A stretch of DNA of 64,000 nt from Paracoccaceae bacterium (GTDB lineage Bacteria > Pseudomonadota > Alphaproteobacteria > Rhodobacterales > Rhodobacteraceae). Below, piece after piece: positions 47,528 through 56,473 of the stretch. The stretch is taken from NCBI GenBank assembly GCA_024742405.1, contig JANSYP010000001.1:1798001-1862000 (forward strand), read 5' to 3'. Position 1 is the stretch's first letter, and each line of letters starts with the position of its first letter. The position numbers and the translations under genes were made by a program. Under the pieces are notes generated by a model. It was not told the origin of the DNA. It made no database searches and saw nothing but the letters and a program-made list of their open reading frames with translations.

Positions 47528-48726
47528 GCGGTGTCGAGCGCGGCCTGCAGATCGGCCAGCAGGTCGTTCATATCCTCCAACCCGCAGGACAGCCGGATCA
47601 GTCCCGGCGTGATGCCGAGGGCGTCCTTCTGGTCGTCGGGCAGGCGCTGGTGGGTCGTGGTCGCGGGGTGGGTCACTATGGATTTCGCGTCGCCCAGATT
47701 GTTGGAGATGGTGAAGATCTGCAGCGCGTTCAGGACCCGGAACGCGGCCTCCTGCCCGCCTGCGACGTCGATCGAGAGCACCGTGCCGCCGCCCTCCATC
47801 TGCGCGGCCGCCGTGGCGGCCTGGGGATGCGCCGTAAGGCCGGGATAGAGCACGCGGGCGAGCTTGGGGTGCGCTTCGAGCCCGCGGGCGAGGTGGTCGG
47901 CCGTCGCAGTCTGGGCGCGCACGCGCAGGTCCAGCGTCTCCAGCCCCTTGAGCAGCAGCCAGGCGGTGAAGGGCGACATGGAGCCGCCGGTGTGCTTCAT
48001 GTAGGGCTCCACCGTGCCGCGGATGAAGTCGCGGGTCCCCAAGATCACGCCGCCGAGCACCCTGCCCTGCCCGTCGATATGCTTGGTTGCCGAATAGATC
48101 ACGACGTCGGCGCCCAGATCGAGCGAGCGCTGAAGGATCGGGGTGGCGAAGACATTGTCCACCAGCACCGTCGCACCCACGGCATGGGCGAGGTCCGAAA
48201 CGGCGCTGATATCGATCACCTCGAGCGTCGGGTTGGAGATCGCCTCCAGGAACACGGCCTTCGTGTCGGGGCGGATCGCGGCGCGCCACTGGTCGAGATC
48301 GGTGCCGTCGACGAACGTCACCTCGACCCCGAAACGGGTCAGCACCTCTTCGAGCACATAGAGGCAGGATCCGAAGAGCGCCCGGGAGGACACGACATGG
48401 TCGCCTGCGGCGAGCATCGACATCAGCGCGCCGGAAACGGCGGCCATGCCGCTGGCGGTCGCGAACGCGTCCTCGGCGCCTTCCAGCGTCGCGATCCGTT
48501 CCTCGAACATCGCCACGGTCGGGTTGCCATAGCGGGCATAGATGAATTCGTCGTCCCCGGCCTTGATGAAGCGGGCCTCGGCCTGCTCGGCGCTGTCATA
48601 GACGAAGCCCTGGGTCAGGAATATCGCCTCGGACACCTCGCCATACTGGCTGCGGCGGGTCCCGGCATGAACCAGGTTGGTGCGCGTGGCGCGGGGGGTG
48701 GACGTGCGGCGCAGATCGTCGGCCAT
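47524..48726 (-). CDS. metZ: O-succinylhomoserine sulfhydrylase
   Basis: PLP enzyme making homocysteine from O-succinylhomoserine and sulfide. The 400-residue protein is a Cys/Met metabolism PLP family member: PLP Lys in VIYSATKHIDGQG, YARYGNPTVAMFEERIATLEGAE, SGMAAVSGALMSML, and the C-terminal IRLSCGLEDMNDL. The ATG at 48726 follows AAGGAGAG; 5 extra residues from an upstream ATG are unlikely. A SAM-II riboswitch lies in the leader, so methionine excess should lower expression. It provides the acceptor for sulfide from the cysI/cysH operon. Close homologues act as gamma-synthases, so acyl specificity is not certain. Confidence 0.94.
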   Translation of the reverse strand: MADDLRRTSTPRATRTNLVHAGTRRSQYGEVSEAIFLTQGFVYDSAEQAEARFIKAGDDEFIYARYGNPTVAMFEERIATLEGAEDAFATASGMAAVSGALMSMLAAGDHVVSSRALFGSCLYVLEEVLTRFGVEVTFVDGTDLDQWRAAIRPDTKAVFLEAISNPTLEVIDISAVSDLAHAVGATVLVDNVFATPILQRSLDLGADVVIYSATKHIDGQGRVLGGVILGTRDFIRGTVEPYMKHTGGSMSPFTAWLLLKGLETLDLRVRAQTATADHLARGLEAHPKLARVLYPGLTAHPQAATAAAQMEGGGTVLSIDVAGGQEAAFRVLNALQIFTISNNLGDAKSIVTHPATTTHQRLPDDQKDALGITPGLIRLSCGLEDMNDLLADLQAALDTA

Positions 48727-48771
48727 CGGGCTCTCCTTCAACTGTCCGGGGTGAGACGCGGGCCGAAGGGC

Positions 48772-48832
48772 CTGACCTCTTTAGCGGAGTGTTTAACGTG
48801 GCCCGCAATCCGGTAAACAAAGCGCCACGAGA
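48772..48832 (-). ncRNA. SAM-II riboswitch upstream of metZ
   Basis: On the minus strand the leader matches the SAM-II aptamer fold. P1 is CGTGGC (plus-strand bases 48824-48829) with GCCACG (48797-48802). Between them lies the U-rich loop then CCGGATTGC. After P1 come GTTAAACACT and the invariant GCTAAAG, ending at AGAGG (plus-strand 48774-48785), where the pseudoknot pairs with the loop. The order and spacing follow the Sargasso-sea metX aptamer that I know as the SAM-II prototype. The end is about 46 bases before the metZ start, so S-adenosylmethionine probably represses initiation. Confidence 0.85.
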
Positions 48833-48939
48833 GGGTGGTTAGTGCAGCCTCGCGCCGCGGTCAAGCGCGGCCGTCAACCACGGGCGGGTTGAAGCGCGCG
48901 CCGGCGGTGCCATGTGATGACCGAACCAAGGAGACCCAG

Positions 48940-49653
48940 ATGACCCAGCCGATCGAGCTCTACTACTGGCCCACGCCCAACGGATGGAAGGCCGCCATCG
49001 CGCTGGAGGAGATGGGCCTGCCCTATGAGACGAAGCTGGTGAACATCAACAAAGGCGAGCAGTTCGAGCCCGCGTTCCTGAAGATTTCGCCCAACAACCG
49101 GATGCCCGCGATCATCGATCCCGACGGGCCGGACGGGGCGCCGATCTCTGTCTTCGAATCCGGCGCGATCCTGATGTATCTCGCCCGCAAGACGGGACGG
49201 TTCTATGGCACCAACGAGCGCGAGCGCGTGGCCATCGAGGAATGGCTGATGTGGCAAAAGGGCGGCGTGGGCCCGATGGCCGGTCAGGCGCATCATTTCC
49301 TGAAATACGCGCCCAACATGGATCCGCCCCAGGACCTGCCCTATGCCAAGGACCGCTACCAGCGCGAGGTGGCACGGCTCTACAAGGTGCTCGACACGCG
49401 TCTGGCGGAGAACGAGTGGGTCGCGGGGCCGGACTACACGATTGCCGATATGGCGATCTGGCCCTGGGCCCAGGGCTGGGACAAGGTCGGCCAGCAACAG
49501 ACCATGGACGACAAGCCCCACATGAAGCGCTGGCTCGACGCCTGCTGGGCGCGCCCGGGGGTCCGGGCGGGGCGGAACCTCCATGTGGAGTTGCGTGACG
49601 AGACCGGCAAGGACCGCGCGGCGCAGGATGTGCTCTTCAAGCGGCCGGCCTGA
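48940..49653 (+). CDS. Glutathione S-transferase family protein
   Basis: A 237-residue GST with N-terminal thioredoxin-like domain (IELYYWPTPNGWKAAIALEEMGLPYETKLVNI; KISPNNRMPAIIDPDG; FESGAILMYLARK) and the helical C domain (YTIADMAIWPWAQGW). It matches the YfcG/Nu-type pattern (PTPNGxK). AAGGAGACCC lies before the ATG at 48940; an upstream extension shadows the metZ leader. Substrate unknown. A stand-alone gene divergent from metZ. Confidence 0.93.
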   Translation: MTQPIELYYWPTPNGWKAAIALEEMGLPYETKLVNINKGEQFEPAFLKISPNNRMPAIIDPDGPDGAPISVFESGAILMYLARKTGRFYGTNERERVAIEEWLMWQKGGVGPMAGQAHHFLKYAPNMDPPQDLPYAKDRYQREVARLYKVLDTRLAENEWVAGPDYTIADMAIWPWAQGWDKVGQQQTMDDKPHMKRWLDACWARPGVRAGRNLHVELRDETGKDRAAQDVLFKRPA

Positions 49654-49713
49654 GGGAAGCGGCCTGCCTGAGGGAAACGACCTGCCCCCGAGGCTGGTGT
49701 TCAGAGGCGCCGC

Positions 49714-50319
49714 TCAGGCGGTGCCGTCCTCCTGCCAGTGACGGCGGATGAGCCCGGCCTGGCTGATGAAGAACAGCGCCATGGCGCCCATCTGGCCGAA
49801 CGTGTCCCAGGCGACAAAGACATCCGTCGAGAAATTGCGCCAGATCACCTCGTTGGCCGCGGCCACGAGGAAAAAGAACACCATCAGCCGCCGGGTCAGC
49901 GCCATCCAGCCCACGTGGCTGATCGGAATGGCGCTGTCGAGGATGTACTCCAGCCAGGACTGGCCGCGCAGCAACCCGATGCCAAGGATCGCGCCGAAGG
50001 CGGAAAAGGCGAAGGTGCTCTTCATCTTGAAGAAACGCTCGTCATTGAGAAAGACGGTCAGCCCGCCCAGCACCACGACCAGCACCAGTGTCAGGATCTG
50101 CATCCGCGACACCGCCCCGGTCAGGCGGTAGAGCAGCCAGTTGGTGACCGCGATCAGCGGCACGAAAAGCGCCGTGACGATGACGAACCCCTCATACTCG
50201 CGCCCGCCGAGGCTGACCGTGTGGTCGCGCAGCAGCAGGTAGCCCCCGAAAAAGGCCAGCAGCGGCCCCAGTTCGAGAACGCTTTTGAGGGTCGGGTTCG
50301 GTTCTGGTCGATCGGTCAT
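49714..50319 (-). CDS. Intracellular septation protein A (IspZ/YciB)
   Basis: A 201-residue inner-membrane protein with about six helices: KSVLELGPLLAFFGGYLLLR, VIVTALFVPLIAVTNWLLY, ILTLVLVVVLGGLTVFL, and the family's WMALTRRLMVFFFLVAAANEVIWR. Homologues affect septum formation and cell-envelope integrity. Full length. It lies downstream of the GST gene, convergent with it, and just after the large beta-helix gene on the same strand (41 bp). Confidence 0.9.
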   Translation of the reverse strand: MTDRPEPNPTLKSVLELGPLLAFFGGYLLLRDHTVSLGGREYEGFVIVTALFVPLIAVTNWLLYRLTGAVSRMQILTLVLVVVLGGLTVFLNDERFFKMKSTFAFSAFGAILGIGLLRGQSWLEYILDSAIPISHVGWMALTRRLMVFFFLVAAANEVIWRNFSTDVFVAWDTFGQMGAMALFFISQAGLIRRHWQEDGTA

Positions 50320-50359
50320 GCAGGGCAGATAGCCGTGCCGGGGCCGTTTGGCCAGTGCC

Positions 50360-52486
50360 CTAGCCGCCCAGCAGGGTCAGCGCGCCGACGAGAACCGTGG
50401 CCAGCAGAAAGCCCGCGACCTTCTGGAAGGCGAAGAAATTGGAGACCACGCCCGGCCCGCCATGGCGGTAGCCCTCGAATTCCTGGCTGAGCGGCACCAG
50501 CGGCAGCGCATTGTTGAGCGAATACCAGAGTCGCGTGAAGGGGCCCGTGCCCCGAAAGCTGGGCGAGGCGTAGCTGATCAGCACACCAAGCCCGACAAGA
50601 CCGAGCATCCAGACCAGTGCGCGCTCGGGATAGACGCCGAACCCCACGACCGCCCGCGACAGTGCGTCCAGTTCGCGCTGCCAGCGGGCGTCGCGCGTGT
50701 CCATCCGGTGCTGCAGGCGGGCATAGTCGACCTCTTCCGCCGCCGCGCCCGCCCCCATTCCGCGCAAGGTCGTGGCCAGCTGCATGTAGGGCTGGGGCGC
50801 GTAGCCATCCCCGCCTGGCCAGGCGGCCTGGGACTGGGCCACCCAAGCGATCAGCCGGTCGGGACGAACACGCGACAGATCTGTATCGGCCTCGCCCCCG
50901 AAACTGCCCAGACGATCATAGATGAAATTGGTCAGATCAACGGGCAGTGGCGCATGGCCGCCCAGCGGATCGACCCGGCGCCAGGGATGCACGGCCTGCG
51001 GGATGTCCGGCAGCGGCATCGCCGCCTGCAACGCACCGATCCGGGCATTGCGCAAATCCAGGCTGGCGTCCGGTCCCCAACGGGCCACGCTTCCGAAGGA
51101 ATTGAGCACAAGCGCGCCGCCGATCTCCACGCCGGTCAAGTCGACCTCTTCCGAGAAATCCCCGCCGCTGAGCAACAATGAGCCGTCTATGGTCGCCCCG
51201 GTCAGCAGGATGTTGGAGAAGGACGCGTGGTCACGGAAAAACACTCCTCCTCCGACCCGAACGCCCTCCGCGATGAACGTCCCGGAAAAGCTTGATCCGC
51301 TTGTCTCGATGCTTTGCCCAACGGTCGAACCCGAGAAATTGACCCGGTCGAAATCCGCGTTGTTGCGCAAAAACACATTGCCGTCGATGGTGGCGCTGTC
51401 TGCGACAAACTGGCCCGAAAACGTGGATCCCGATGCGAACAACCCCCCACCGATGCTGGCCCCGGCGAAGCGTACCGTGTTGAACTGGCCCCCGTCGTTG
51501 AGATAAACATTCCCGCCGATGGTCGCACTGTCTGCGGAAAACGTCCCGGAAAAAGTCGAGCCTTCTGCTTGCACTTGACCGCCGATATCTGCGCCGAGCA
51601 ACCGGACCTCTTCATAGGAGCCGCCGTCCCGCAGCAAAACCTCGCCGCCGACCTCGGCCCCGTCCAGGGAGAAGGTCCCGGTGAAGCTCGAACCTTCAGC
51701 CAAAACCTGGCTGCCGATCTTGGCGCTGACCAGGTGGAGCTCTGCAAATTCGGCGCCATTGTTCAGAAACAGGGAGCGGCCGACCCGTAAACGGTCGGCG
51801 GCAAACAAGCCCGACACACGCGCCGTTTGCAGCGAAAGGTTTCGCGCGGCCACCATGTCGAAGGCCGCCATTTGACCGTTCACGGTCACCGCATCGAACA
51901 CAACCTGCGCATCCGCGCGCAGCCCCGACAGGTTCAGGGCCATCTGCGCGCCGATGACCCCGCTGGGTGCTGTGAAGGCGAGTCGCTGCGTGGTCTGGCG
52001 CGTGCGCTCGAAGACCGATCCTGACAGGTTCAGAGCGCGGCCGAAATGGCTGTTGATCAGGCTGGCGCCGCGGGCGAAGCGGCTGTCCTGCAACACGAAG
52101 GCGATCGGCACATGTTTGTCCTCGATCTCAAGCGTGTCTTCAAAGACGGAGCACTGGATGACGACTTCCGGCTCTCTGAGTGCCGCGTGCAGGTCGGGAT
52201 CGGTCGCCAATTGCAGCGCGAAGCGGGCGCTGAGGTGGCGCGCCTCCGGCCAGACACTCAGGGGATCGTCGGCGGTGCAGTCGCCGTCATCCAGGGGATC
52301 GAGATCGGCGAAGGCCAGGTTGGCGGGCAGGCCTGCACAGACCTGGTCCCAGACCCAGCGTTCGGAGGCGCTCCACCAACCGGGCAGAGCATCGCCTGAC
52401 AGAGCGCAATCGCCGGGGTCTGGCGGGGTGTCCTGAGACAGCGCGGCGGCGGGCCAGAAAAACAGGAAAAGCAACAGGCTACGCAT
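50360..52486 (-). CDS. Membrane-anchored beta-helix protein with five 44-residue repeats
   Basis: A 708-residue protein of unknown function. Residues 1-17 are a signal peptide (RSLLLFLFFWPAAALS). An N-terminal Cys/Trp-rich domain (residues 20-115) is followed by a pentapeptide/beta-helix-like region. Residues 227-446 are five tandem repeats of exactly 44 residues, each built on xFxADxATIGGNVFLxN...FxxVxFxGAxIGGxxxASGSxFSG. Then a conserved PYMQLATTLRGMGAGAAAEEVDYARLQ helical segment and two helices near residues 622 and 690. The architecture recalls proteins annotated as membrane-associated oxidoreductases, but there is no redox motif here. Confidence 0.85.
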   Translation of the reverse strand: MRSLLLFLFFWPAAALSQDTPPDPGDCALSGDALPGWWSASERWVWDQVCAGLPANLAFADLDPLDDGDCTADDPLSVWPEARHLSARFALQLATDPDLHAALREPEVVIQCSVFEDTLEIEDKHVPIAFVLQDSRFARGASLINSHFGRALNLSGSVFERTRQTTQRLAFTAPSGVIGAQMALNLSGLRADAQVVFDAVTVNGQMAAFDMVAARNLSLQTARVSGLFAADRLRVGRSLFLNNGAEFAELHLVSAKIGSQVLAEGSSFTGTFSLDGAEVGGEVLLRDGGSYEEVRLLGADIGGQVQAEGSTFSGTFSADSATIGGNVYLNDGGQFNTVRFAGASIGGGLFASGSTFSGQFVADSATIDGNVFLRNNADFDRVNFSGSTVGQSIETSGSSFSGTFIAEGVRVGGGVFFRDHASFSNILLTGATIDGSLLLSGGDFSEEVDLTGVEIGGALVLNSFGSVARWGPDASLDLRNARIGALQAAMPLPDIPQAVHPWRRVDPLGGHAPLPVDLTNFIYDRLGSFGGEADTDLSRVRPDRLIAWVAQSQAAWPGGDGYAPQPYMQLATTLRGMGAGAAAEEVDYARLQHRMDTRDARWQRELDALSRAVVGFGVYPERALVWMLGLVGLGVLISYASPSFRGTGPFTRLWYSLNNALPLVPLSQEFEGYRHGGPGVVSNFFAFQKVAGFLLATVLVGALTLLGG
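51149..51808 (-). repeat. Five tandem 132-bp coding repeats
   Basis: The 660-bp segment encodes residues 227-270, 271-314, 315-358, 359-402 and 403-446 of the beta-helix protein. All are exactly 44 residues (132 bp) with no indels, and each contains two 22-residue half units. Residue identity between neighbours is high at the TFSxD, IGGNV and GSxFSG positions. Confidence 0.8.
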
Positions 52487-52522
52487 CGGTCCTCAGAATC
52501 ACTTCGGACCAGCCTAGGCGCC

Positions 52523-53425
52523 CTATCCGCCCGCCTCAACGATTACGGCGCCGAGCGCGATGAGCGCCATGAGCGCGATGCGGCGGGGCCCGACGGTTTC
52601 CTTCAGCACCAGCCAGCCGATGAAGGCGGCGAAGACCGTCGAGGTCTCGCGCAGCACGGCGGCCTCGCCGACCTTGTCGAGCCGGGTCGCCAGCATCACG
52701 GTGCCGAAGCTGCCGAAGGCGACAATACCGCCAATGAAGCCGCGCAGCATCAACGGGCCGGGCGCGGGCGGGGCTTCCATCCGGTGCCAGCGGATCCAGG
52801 CGACCACCGGAAAGACCAGCCCGTCGATCACGAAGAACCACGCCAGGAAGGTGAACGGGTCCGCGGTCGCACGGATGCCATAGGCGTCCACGGTGGTGTA
52901 GACGGCCACTAGAAGGCCCGTCGCCACGGCAAAAAGCAAAGCGGGTTCAAGCGTGTGCCGGTCGACCTTCACATGGATGAGGTTGTAGACGGCCAGCCCG
53001 AAGATCCCCGTCAGCAGCACCAGGACGCCGAGCCATTGCACGAGGGTGAAGGTCTCGCCAAAGACCAGCATCGCACCGAAGATCGCGAAAAGCGGCCCGG
53101 TTCCGCGCACCACCGGATAGACGACCGTGTAGGCGCCCATAACATAGGCTTGGCCCTGCAGTGTCTTGTAGATGGTGTGGGCCGCCCAGACGGCGGCAAA
53201 GATGGGCCACATGTGCGGCTCCGGCCAGGGCACGACAAAGAGCGCCACGGGGATCGCCATCGCGCAGTAACAGAAGTCGATCGCGCCGCGCGAGAGCCAC
53301 GGGTCGTGGCGGCCCTTTTGCAGCGCGCCGAAGACCGCGTGCAGAAACCCCGCCGACAGCGCCAGGATGAGCGCGGCGCGGTGGCCGGCCTCGGTCCCTT
53401 CGAGGGAGATCAGCCAGTCGGACAT
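52523..53425 (-). CDS. EamA/DMT-family transporter
   Basis: A 300-residue inner-membrane protein with ten helices in two EamA repeats; conserved segments include FGALQKGRHDPWLSRGAIDF and VMLATRLDKVGEAAVLRETSTVFAAFIGWLVLKETVG, the usual second-repeat signature. The start lies 5 bp after the GNAT stop, so it is probably co-transcribed with ftsY and GNAT. No substrate can be inferred. Confidence 0.9.
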   Translation of the reverse strand: MSDWLISLEGTEAGHRAALILALSAGFLHAVFGALQKGRHDPWLSRGAIDFCYCAMAIPVALFVVPWPEPHMWPIFAAVWAAHTIYKTLQGQAYVMGAYTVVYPVVRGTGPLFAIFGAMLVFGETFTLVQWLGVLVLLTGIFGLAVYNLIHVKVDRHTLEPALLFAVATGLLVAVYTTVDAYGIRATADPFTFLAWFFVIDGLVFPVVAWIRWHRMEAPPAPGPLMLRGFIGGIVAFGSFGTVMLATRLDKVGEAAVLRETSTVFAAFIGWLVLKETVGPRRIALMALIALGAVIVEAGG

Positions 53426-53430
53426 CGGCG

Positions 53431-53823
53431 TCAGGGCACGCTGCGGGACATACCCGTACGGTAGATGAACCCGGCGCGCTCATAGAGCCGCTCCGCACCG
53501 GGATCGGCGATCAGGCTGATATAGCAGCCCGAGGGCAGATGCGCGTCGGCCCAGCGCATGAGCCGGGTGACGATCGCCTGCCCCCAGCCCCGCCCGCGCA
53601 GATCCGGCGCCACGCAGATATCGGTGACCTGGGCAAAGCAGCCACCATCGCCGATGAGCCGGCCCATGCCGACGAGCGTGGGACCGTCGCGCAGCCAGAC
53701 GCCGTGGAGCGTGTTGGCCAGCGCGATCTCGCTGGAGCGCGCACTGAAGGCGCCGAGCCCCGTGCTGTCGCGCAGGGCCATGAATTCCGCCGGGCTGGCC
53801 GGCGTCGTGCTGAAGTCAGGCAT
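53431..53823 (-). CDS. GNAT-family N-acetyltransferase
   Basis: A 130-residue GNAT with the acetyl-CoA motif VAPDLRGRGWGQAIVTRLM (residues 75-93) and the C-terminal GAERLYERAGFIYRTGM. Substrate (amine or protein N terminus) not known. It sits 8 bp after ftsY and 5 bp before the EamA transporter, so the three genes look like an operon. Confidence 0.9.
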   Translation of the reverse strand: MPDFSTTPASPAEFMALRDSTGLGAFSARSSEIALANTLHGVWLRDGPTLVGMGRLIGDGGCFAQVTDICVAPDLRGRGWGQAIVTRLMRWADAHLPSGCYISLIADPGAERLYERAGFIYRTGMSRSVP

Positions 53824-53831
53824 CGGGGAGC

Positions 53832-55124
53832 TCAGGCATCGGGGCCGGTATCGAGCCCGGTCAGTGCGGCAGCAAACTCCTCGGGGTCGAAGGGCGCGAG
53901 ATCGTCGATCTGCTCGCCGACCCCGATGGCATGTATCGGCAGGCCGAACCGATCGGCGAGTGCCACCAGCACGCCGCCGCGGGCGGTTCCGTCTAGCTTG
54001 GTCATCACCAGACCGGAAACATCCGAGAGCTTCTGAAAAATCTCTACTTGATTCAACGCGTTCTGGCCCGTCGTTGCATCAAGCACCAGCAGTGTGTTGT
54101 GCGGCGCCTCGGGGTCTTTCTTGCGGATCACGCGAACGATCTTGGCCAGCTCCTCCATCAGGTCAGCGCGGTTCTGGAGCCGCCCGGCGGTGTCGATCAT
54201 CAGCAGATCCGCGCCCTCGGCCTCGGCCTTGACCATCGCCTCGAACGCCAGGCTCGCGGGGTCGGAGCCTTCGGGCGCGGTCAGCACGGGCACGCCGGCG
54301 CGCTCCCCCCAGACCTGAAGCTGTTCGACGGCCGCGGCGCGGAACGTGTCGCCCGCGGCGATCACGACGGTCTTGCCGGCCGCACGGAACTGGCTGGCGA
54401 GCTTGCCGATTGTCGTGGTTTTCCCGGAGCCGTTGACGCCCACGACGAGCACGACCTGCGGGCGCTTCGGGTAAAGCGGCATCGGGCGGGCCACGGGCTC
54501 CATGATCCGGGCGACCTCTGCGGCCATGAGCTCTTTCAGCTCGCGGCTCGACACCCGCTGGCCGAGGCGTCCGCCGGCCATCGCCGCGGTGACGCGGGTG
54601 GCGGTGTCGACCCCCATATCGGCGGTGATCAGCAGGTCCTCGATCTCTTCCAGCATGTCGTCGTCGAGCACCCGTCGGGGCGCACCGCTACGGTCGGCGC
54701 GGCCCAGAATGCGGCCCAGCAAGCCCGGCCCGCCTGTTTCGGGCGCGGGCGCTGGTGGACGGACCTGTGGTGGCTCCGGGGTTGGGTCCGGCGCGCTCTC
54801 GGCAAGAGGAGCCGGCGGCGGTGTTTTCGGGCCCTCGTCGGCACGCTCGGCCTCGGGCGCCGGCTCTGCGGCCGGAGCAGGCGCGGGCGCCGGTGTCAGC
54901 TCCGGTTCCGGGTCCGGCGGAGGCGCAGCGGGCGTCTCCGCGGGTGGTTCAGGCTCCGGCGGCGGCGCGGCTTCGGTCTCGGCGCTCCGGACCGGGTCCA
55001 CCGGGGGGGCTGGCGGCGCCGCAGGGGTGTCGTCAGCGCCGTCGGAGACAATGCTGTCGAGCCCCTCCTCCAGCTTGGAGGAGGATTTGAACATCCGGTC
55101 CTTGAGCTTCTTGAAGAACGACAT
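53832..55124 (-). CDS. ftsY: Signal recognition particle receptor FtsY
   Basis: GTPase that docks SRP-ribosome complexes at the inner membrane. The 430-residue protein has a short basic N terminus (MSFFKKLKDRMFK), an acidic Pro/Ala/Glu-rich linker of about 100 residues, then the NG domain with P-loop VGVNGSGKTTTIGKLA near residue 228, DTFRAAAVEQL, DTAGRLQN, and TKLDGTARGG for nucleotide specificity. Intact and full length. It is the first gene of the ftsY-GNAT-EamA unit. Confidence 0.97.
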   Translation of the reverse strand: MSFFKKLKDRMFKSSSKLEEGLDSIVSDGADDTPAAPPAPPVDPVRSAETEAAPPPEPEPPAETPAAPPPDPEPELTPAPAPAPAAEPAPEAERADEGPKTPPPAPLAESAPDPTPEPPQVRPPAPAPETGGPGLLGRILGRADRSGAPRRVLDDDMLEEIEDLLITADMGVDTATRVTAAMAGGRLGQRVSSRELKELMAAEVARIMEPVARPMPLYPKRPQVVLVVGVNGSGKTTTIGKLASQFRAAGKTVVIAAGDTFRAAAVEQLQVWGERAGVPVLTAPEGSDPASLAFEAMVKAEAEGADLLMIDTAGRLQNRADLMEELAKIVRVIRKKDPEAPHNTLLVLDATTGQNALNQVEIFQKLSDVSGLVMTKLDGTARGGVLVALADRFGLPIHAIGVGEQIDDLAPFDPEEFAAALTGLDTGPDA

Positions 55125-55588
55125 CGCCGGGTCCCTTCGGTCTGTGGGGGCTGACTAACCGCCCGTATGCGAAGATGAAAGCCCACCCGGTGGGAATGAT
55201 CGCGAAGACCGGAGCGGGCCCCGACAGATGGAACCAGGCTACTGGTGGGACCAAGCGAGCCCGGAATGGCATGCGGAGCGTGAAAATCAGCGCCCGGCCC
55301 ACACCCGCGCCGACCGAAGGTGACCCCGTTTTGGAGATGCCCTCCCCCCGGGTGCCATTGTATCTGCCGTAGCCGCCCAGCGGTCGAGGCGCGGGGAGGC
55401 CAGACGGAGTTTCGAGGCACCAGTCCGGTGCAGGCCCACCCGGGTGCAGCGAAAAGGCCGGCGCGTCCGCCCGGCGGGGACCTCGTGTCGAGCCGCAAGC
55501 GCCGCCCCCCCCGTGTACAGCACGCCGCGGCGATCGTCGACGCGTCCGGTCCGCCTCTATCCGCCAGAGCGACGCGGCGGATGGCGCA
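55125..55588. other. Intergenic region upstream of ftsY
   Basis: 464 bp between the ftsY start and the stop of the small exported gene. It is GC-rich and holds no convincing gene or structure; reading frames here look non-coding. Confidence 0.4.
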
Positions 55589-55918
55589 CTACTCCGCCAC
55601 CCCGCATGTCTTCTTGATGTCGTCGATCCGGGCGTCGATCCGGGTGATATACTCCGGCGCCAGCATCTTCAGTCTCTTTTCCTCGGTACCTGTCGCCAAG
55701 CCCAGAAGGGCCCCGGCGGGTGTCAGAGACGCCACTTCGAGGGGCCGGTGACTCTGGGCGTACTGCTTTTCCGAATTCAACGCACGAATGTCGCCCTCGG
55801 CCGTAGAGCAGTTGACGGGTGTCGTTTCCGCCGAAATCGGGAGAGCCGAGAGCGGCCAGGCGACGAGCAGCACGGCGGCGCATCTCACGACCGGCAGATG
55901 CAAGTTCAGTTTCACCAT
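55589..55918 (-). CDS. Small exported protein (Rhodobacterales conserved type)
   Basis: A 109-residue secreted protein: a signal peptide (KLNLHLPVVRCAAVLLVAWPLSA) followed by an 80-residue domain with two Cys, NCSTAEGDIRALNSEKQYAQ and IDDIKKTCGVAE, and the pattern LTPAGALLGLATGTEEKRLKMLAPEYITRIDARI. I recall similar small proteins in Rhodobacterales, with no assigned function. Three ATGs (55927, 55924, 55918) are possible; 55918 has the best spacing from AGGGAG. The two Cys may form a disulfide. Confidence 0.7.
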   Translation of the reverse strand: MVKLNLHLPVVRCAAVLLVAWPLSALPISAETTPVNCSTAEGDIRALNSEKQYAQSHRPLEVASLTPAGALLGLATGTEEKRLKMLAPEYITRIDARIDDIKKTCGVAE

Positions 55919-55927
55919 TTCCATCAT

Positions 55928-56473
55928 GCTCCCTCTTCAAACGACCGGCTCCGGGACGCCGGCCTAGCAGGGCCTGAGTACAGCCATTGCCGGACCGTCG
56001 CGCCACGCATCCCCGTCAATCCGGATGAAGTGCATGGGCGTTCGTGGCTTGGCAAGAAACGTTTGCCTGACATTGCGTGACGGGGCGACCAGCCATCCCC
56101 CCGCGCGCCGCACGGATCGCTGATCCCGTGAAGCCGACATGTCAAACCGGCGCGAAGAAGGTTGTGATCGGCTTGGACAGCGTTTCCCGTGCAGGACGAC
56201 GGCTGCACGATCCTCAGCCCGATGCCCTGACCCGGTTCCTTGCAACGCAACCACCCGAATTGGAAGAGTGAACTGTTCGAAGGGGTCGGGTCAGGGATCT
56301 GCTGCCAGTGCGCGAGGGCGCTCGCATACTGTCACGCGAGGCATGGCACGCGGACCGGTGGGAGATACGCGCCGAACATTCGCGGACTGGGCCCCCCATC
56401 CGGGCGCAGCGGTTCGATCCAGGGGCAACTGCGCGCTCGCGCCGCCGTCCGCCAGTCCCTCGGTAGTGCTGTT
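55928..56473. other. Intergenic region
   Basis: 545 bp between the small exported gene and the end of the beta-helix VPLPA gene. No convincing gene, hairpin terminator or RNA was recognised; the promoter of the small exported gene must lie at its start. Confidence 0.4.

Noticed and set aside
47449-48816. A 455-codon plus-strand frame over metZ
   Set aside because: Shadow of metZ and the SAM-II leader; low-complexity composition.
54048-55154. A 368-codon plus-strand frame
   Set aside because: Shadow of ftsY, including its low-complexity linker.
55928-56473. Plus-strand frame beginning at 56240
   Set aside because: It runs through the antisense of the beta-helix gene and lacks a ribosome site or protein-like composition.
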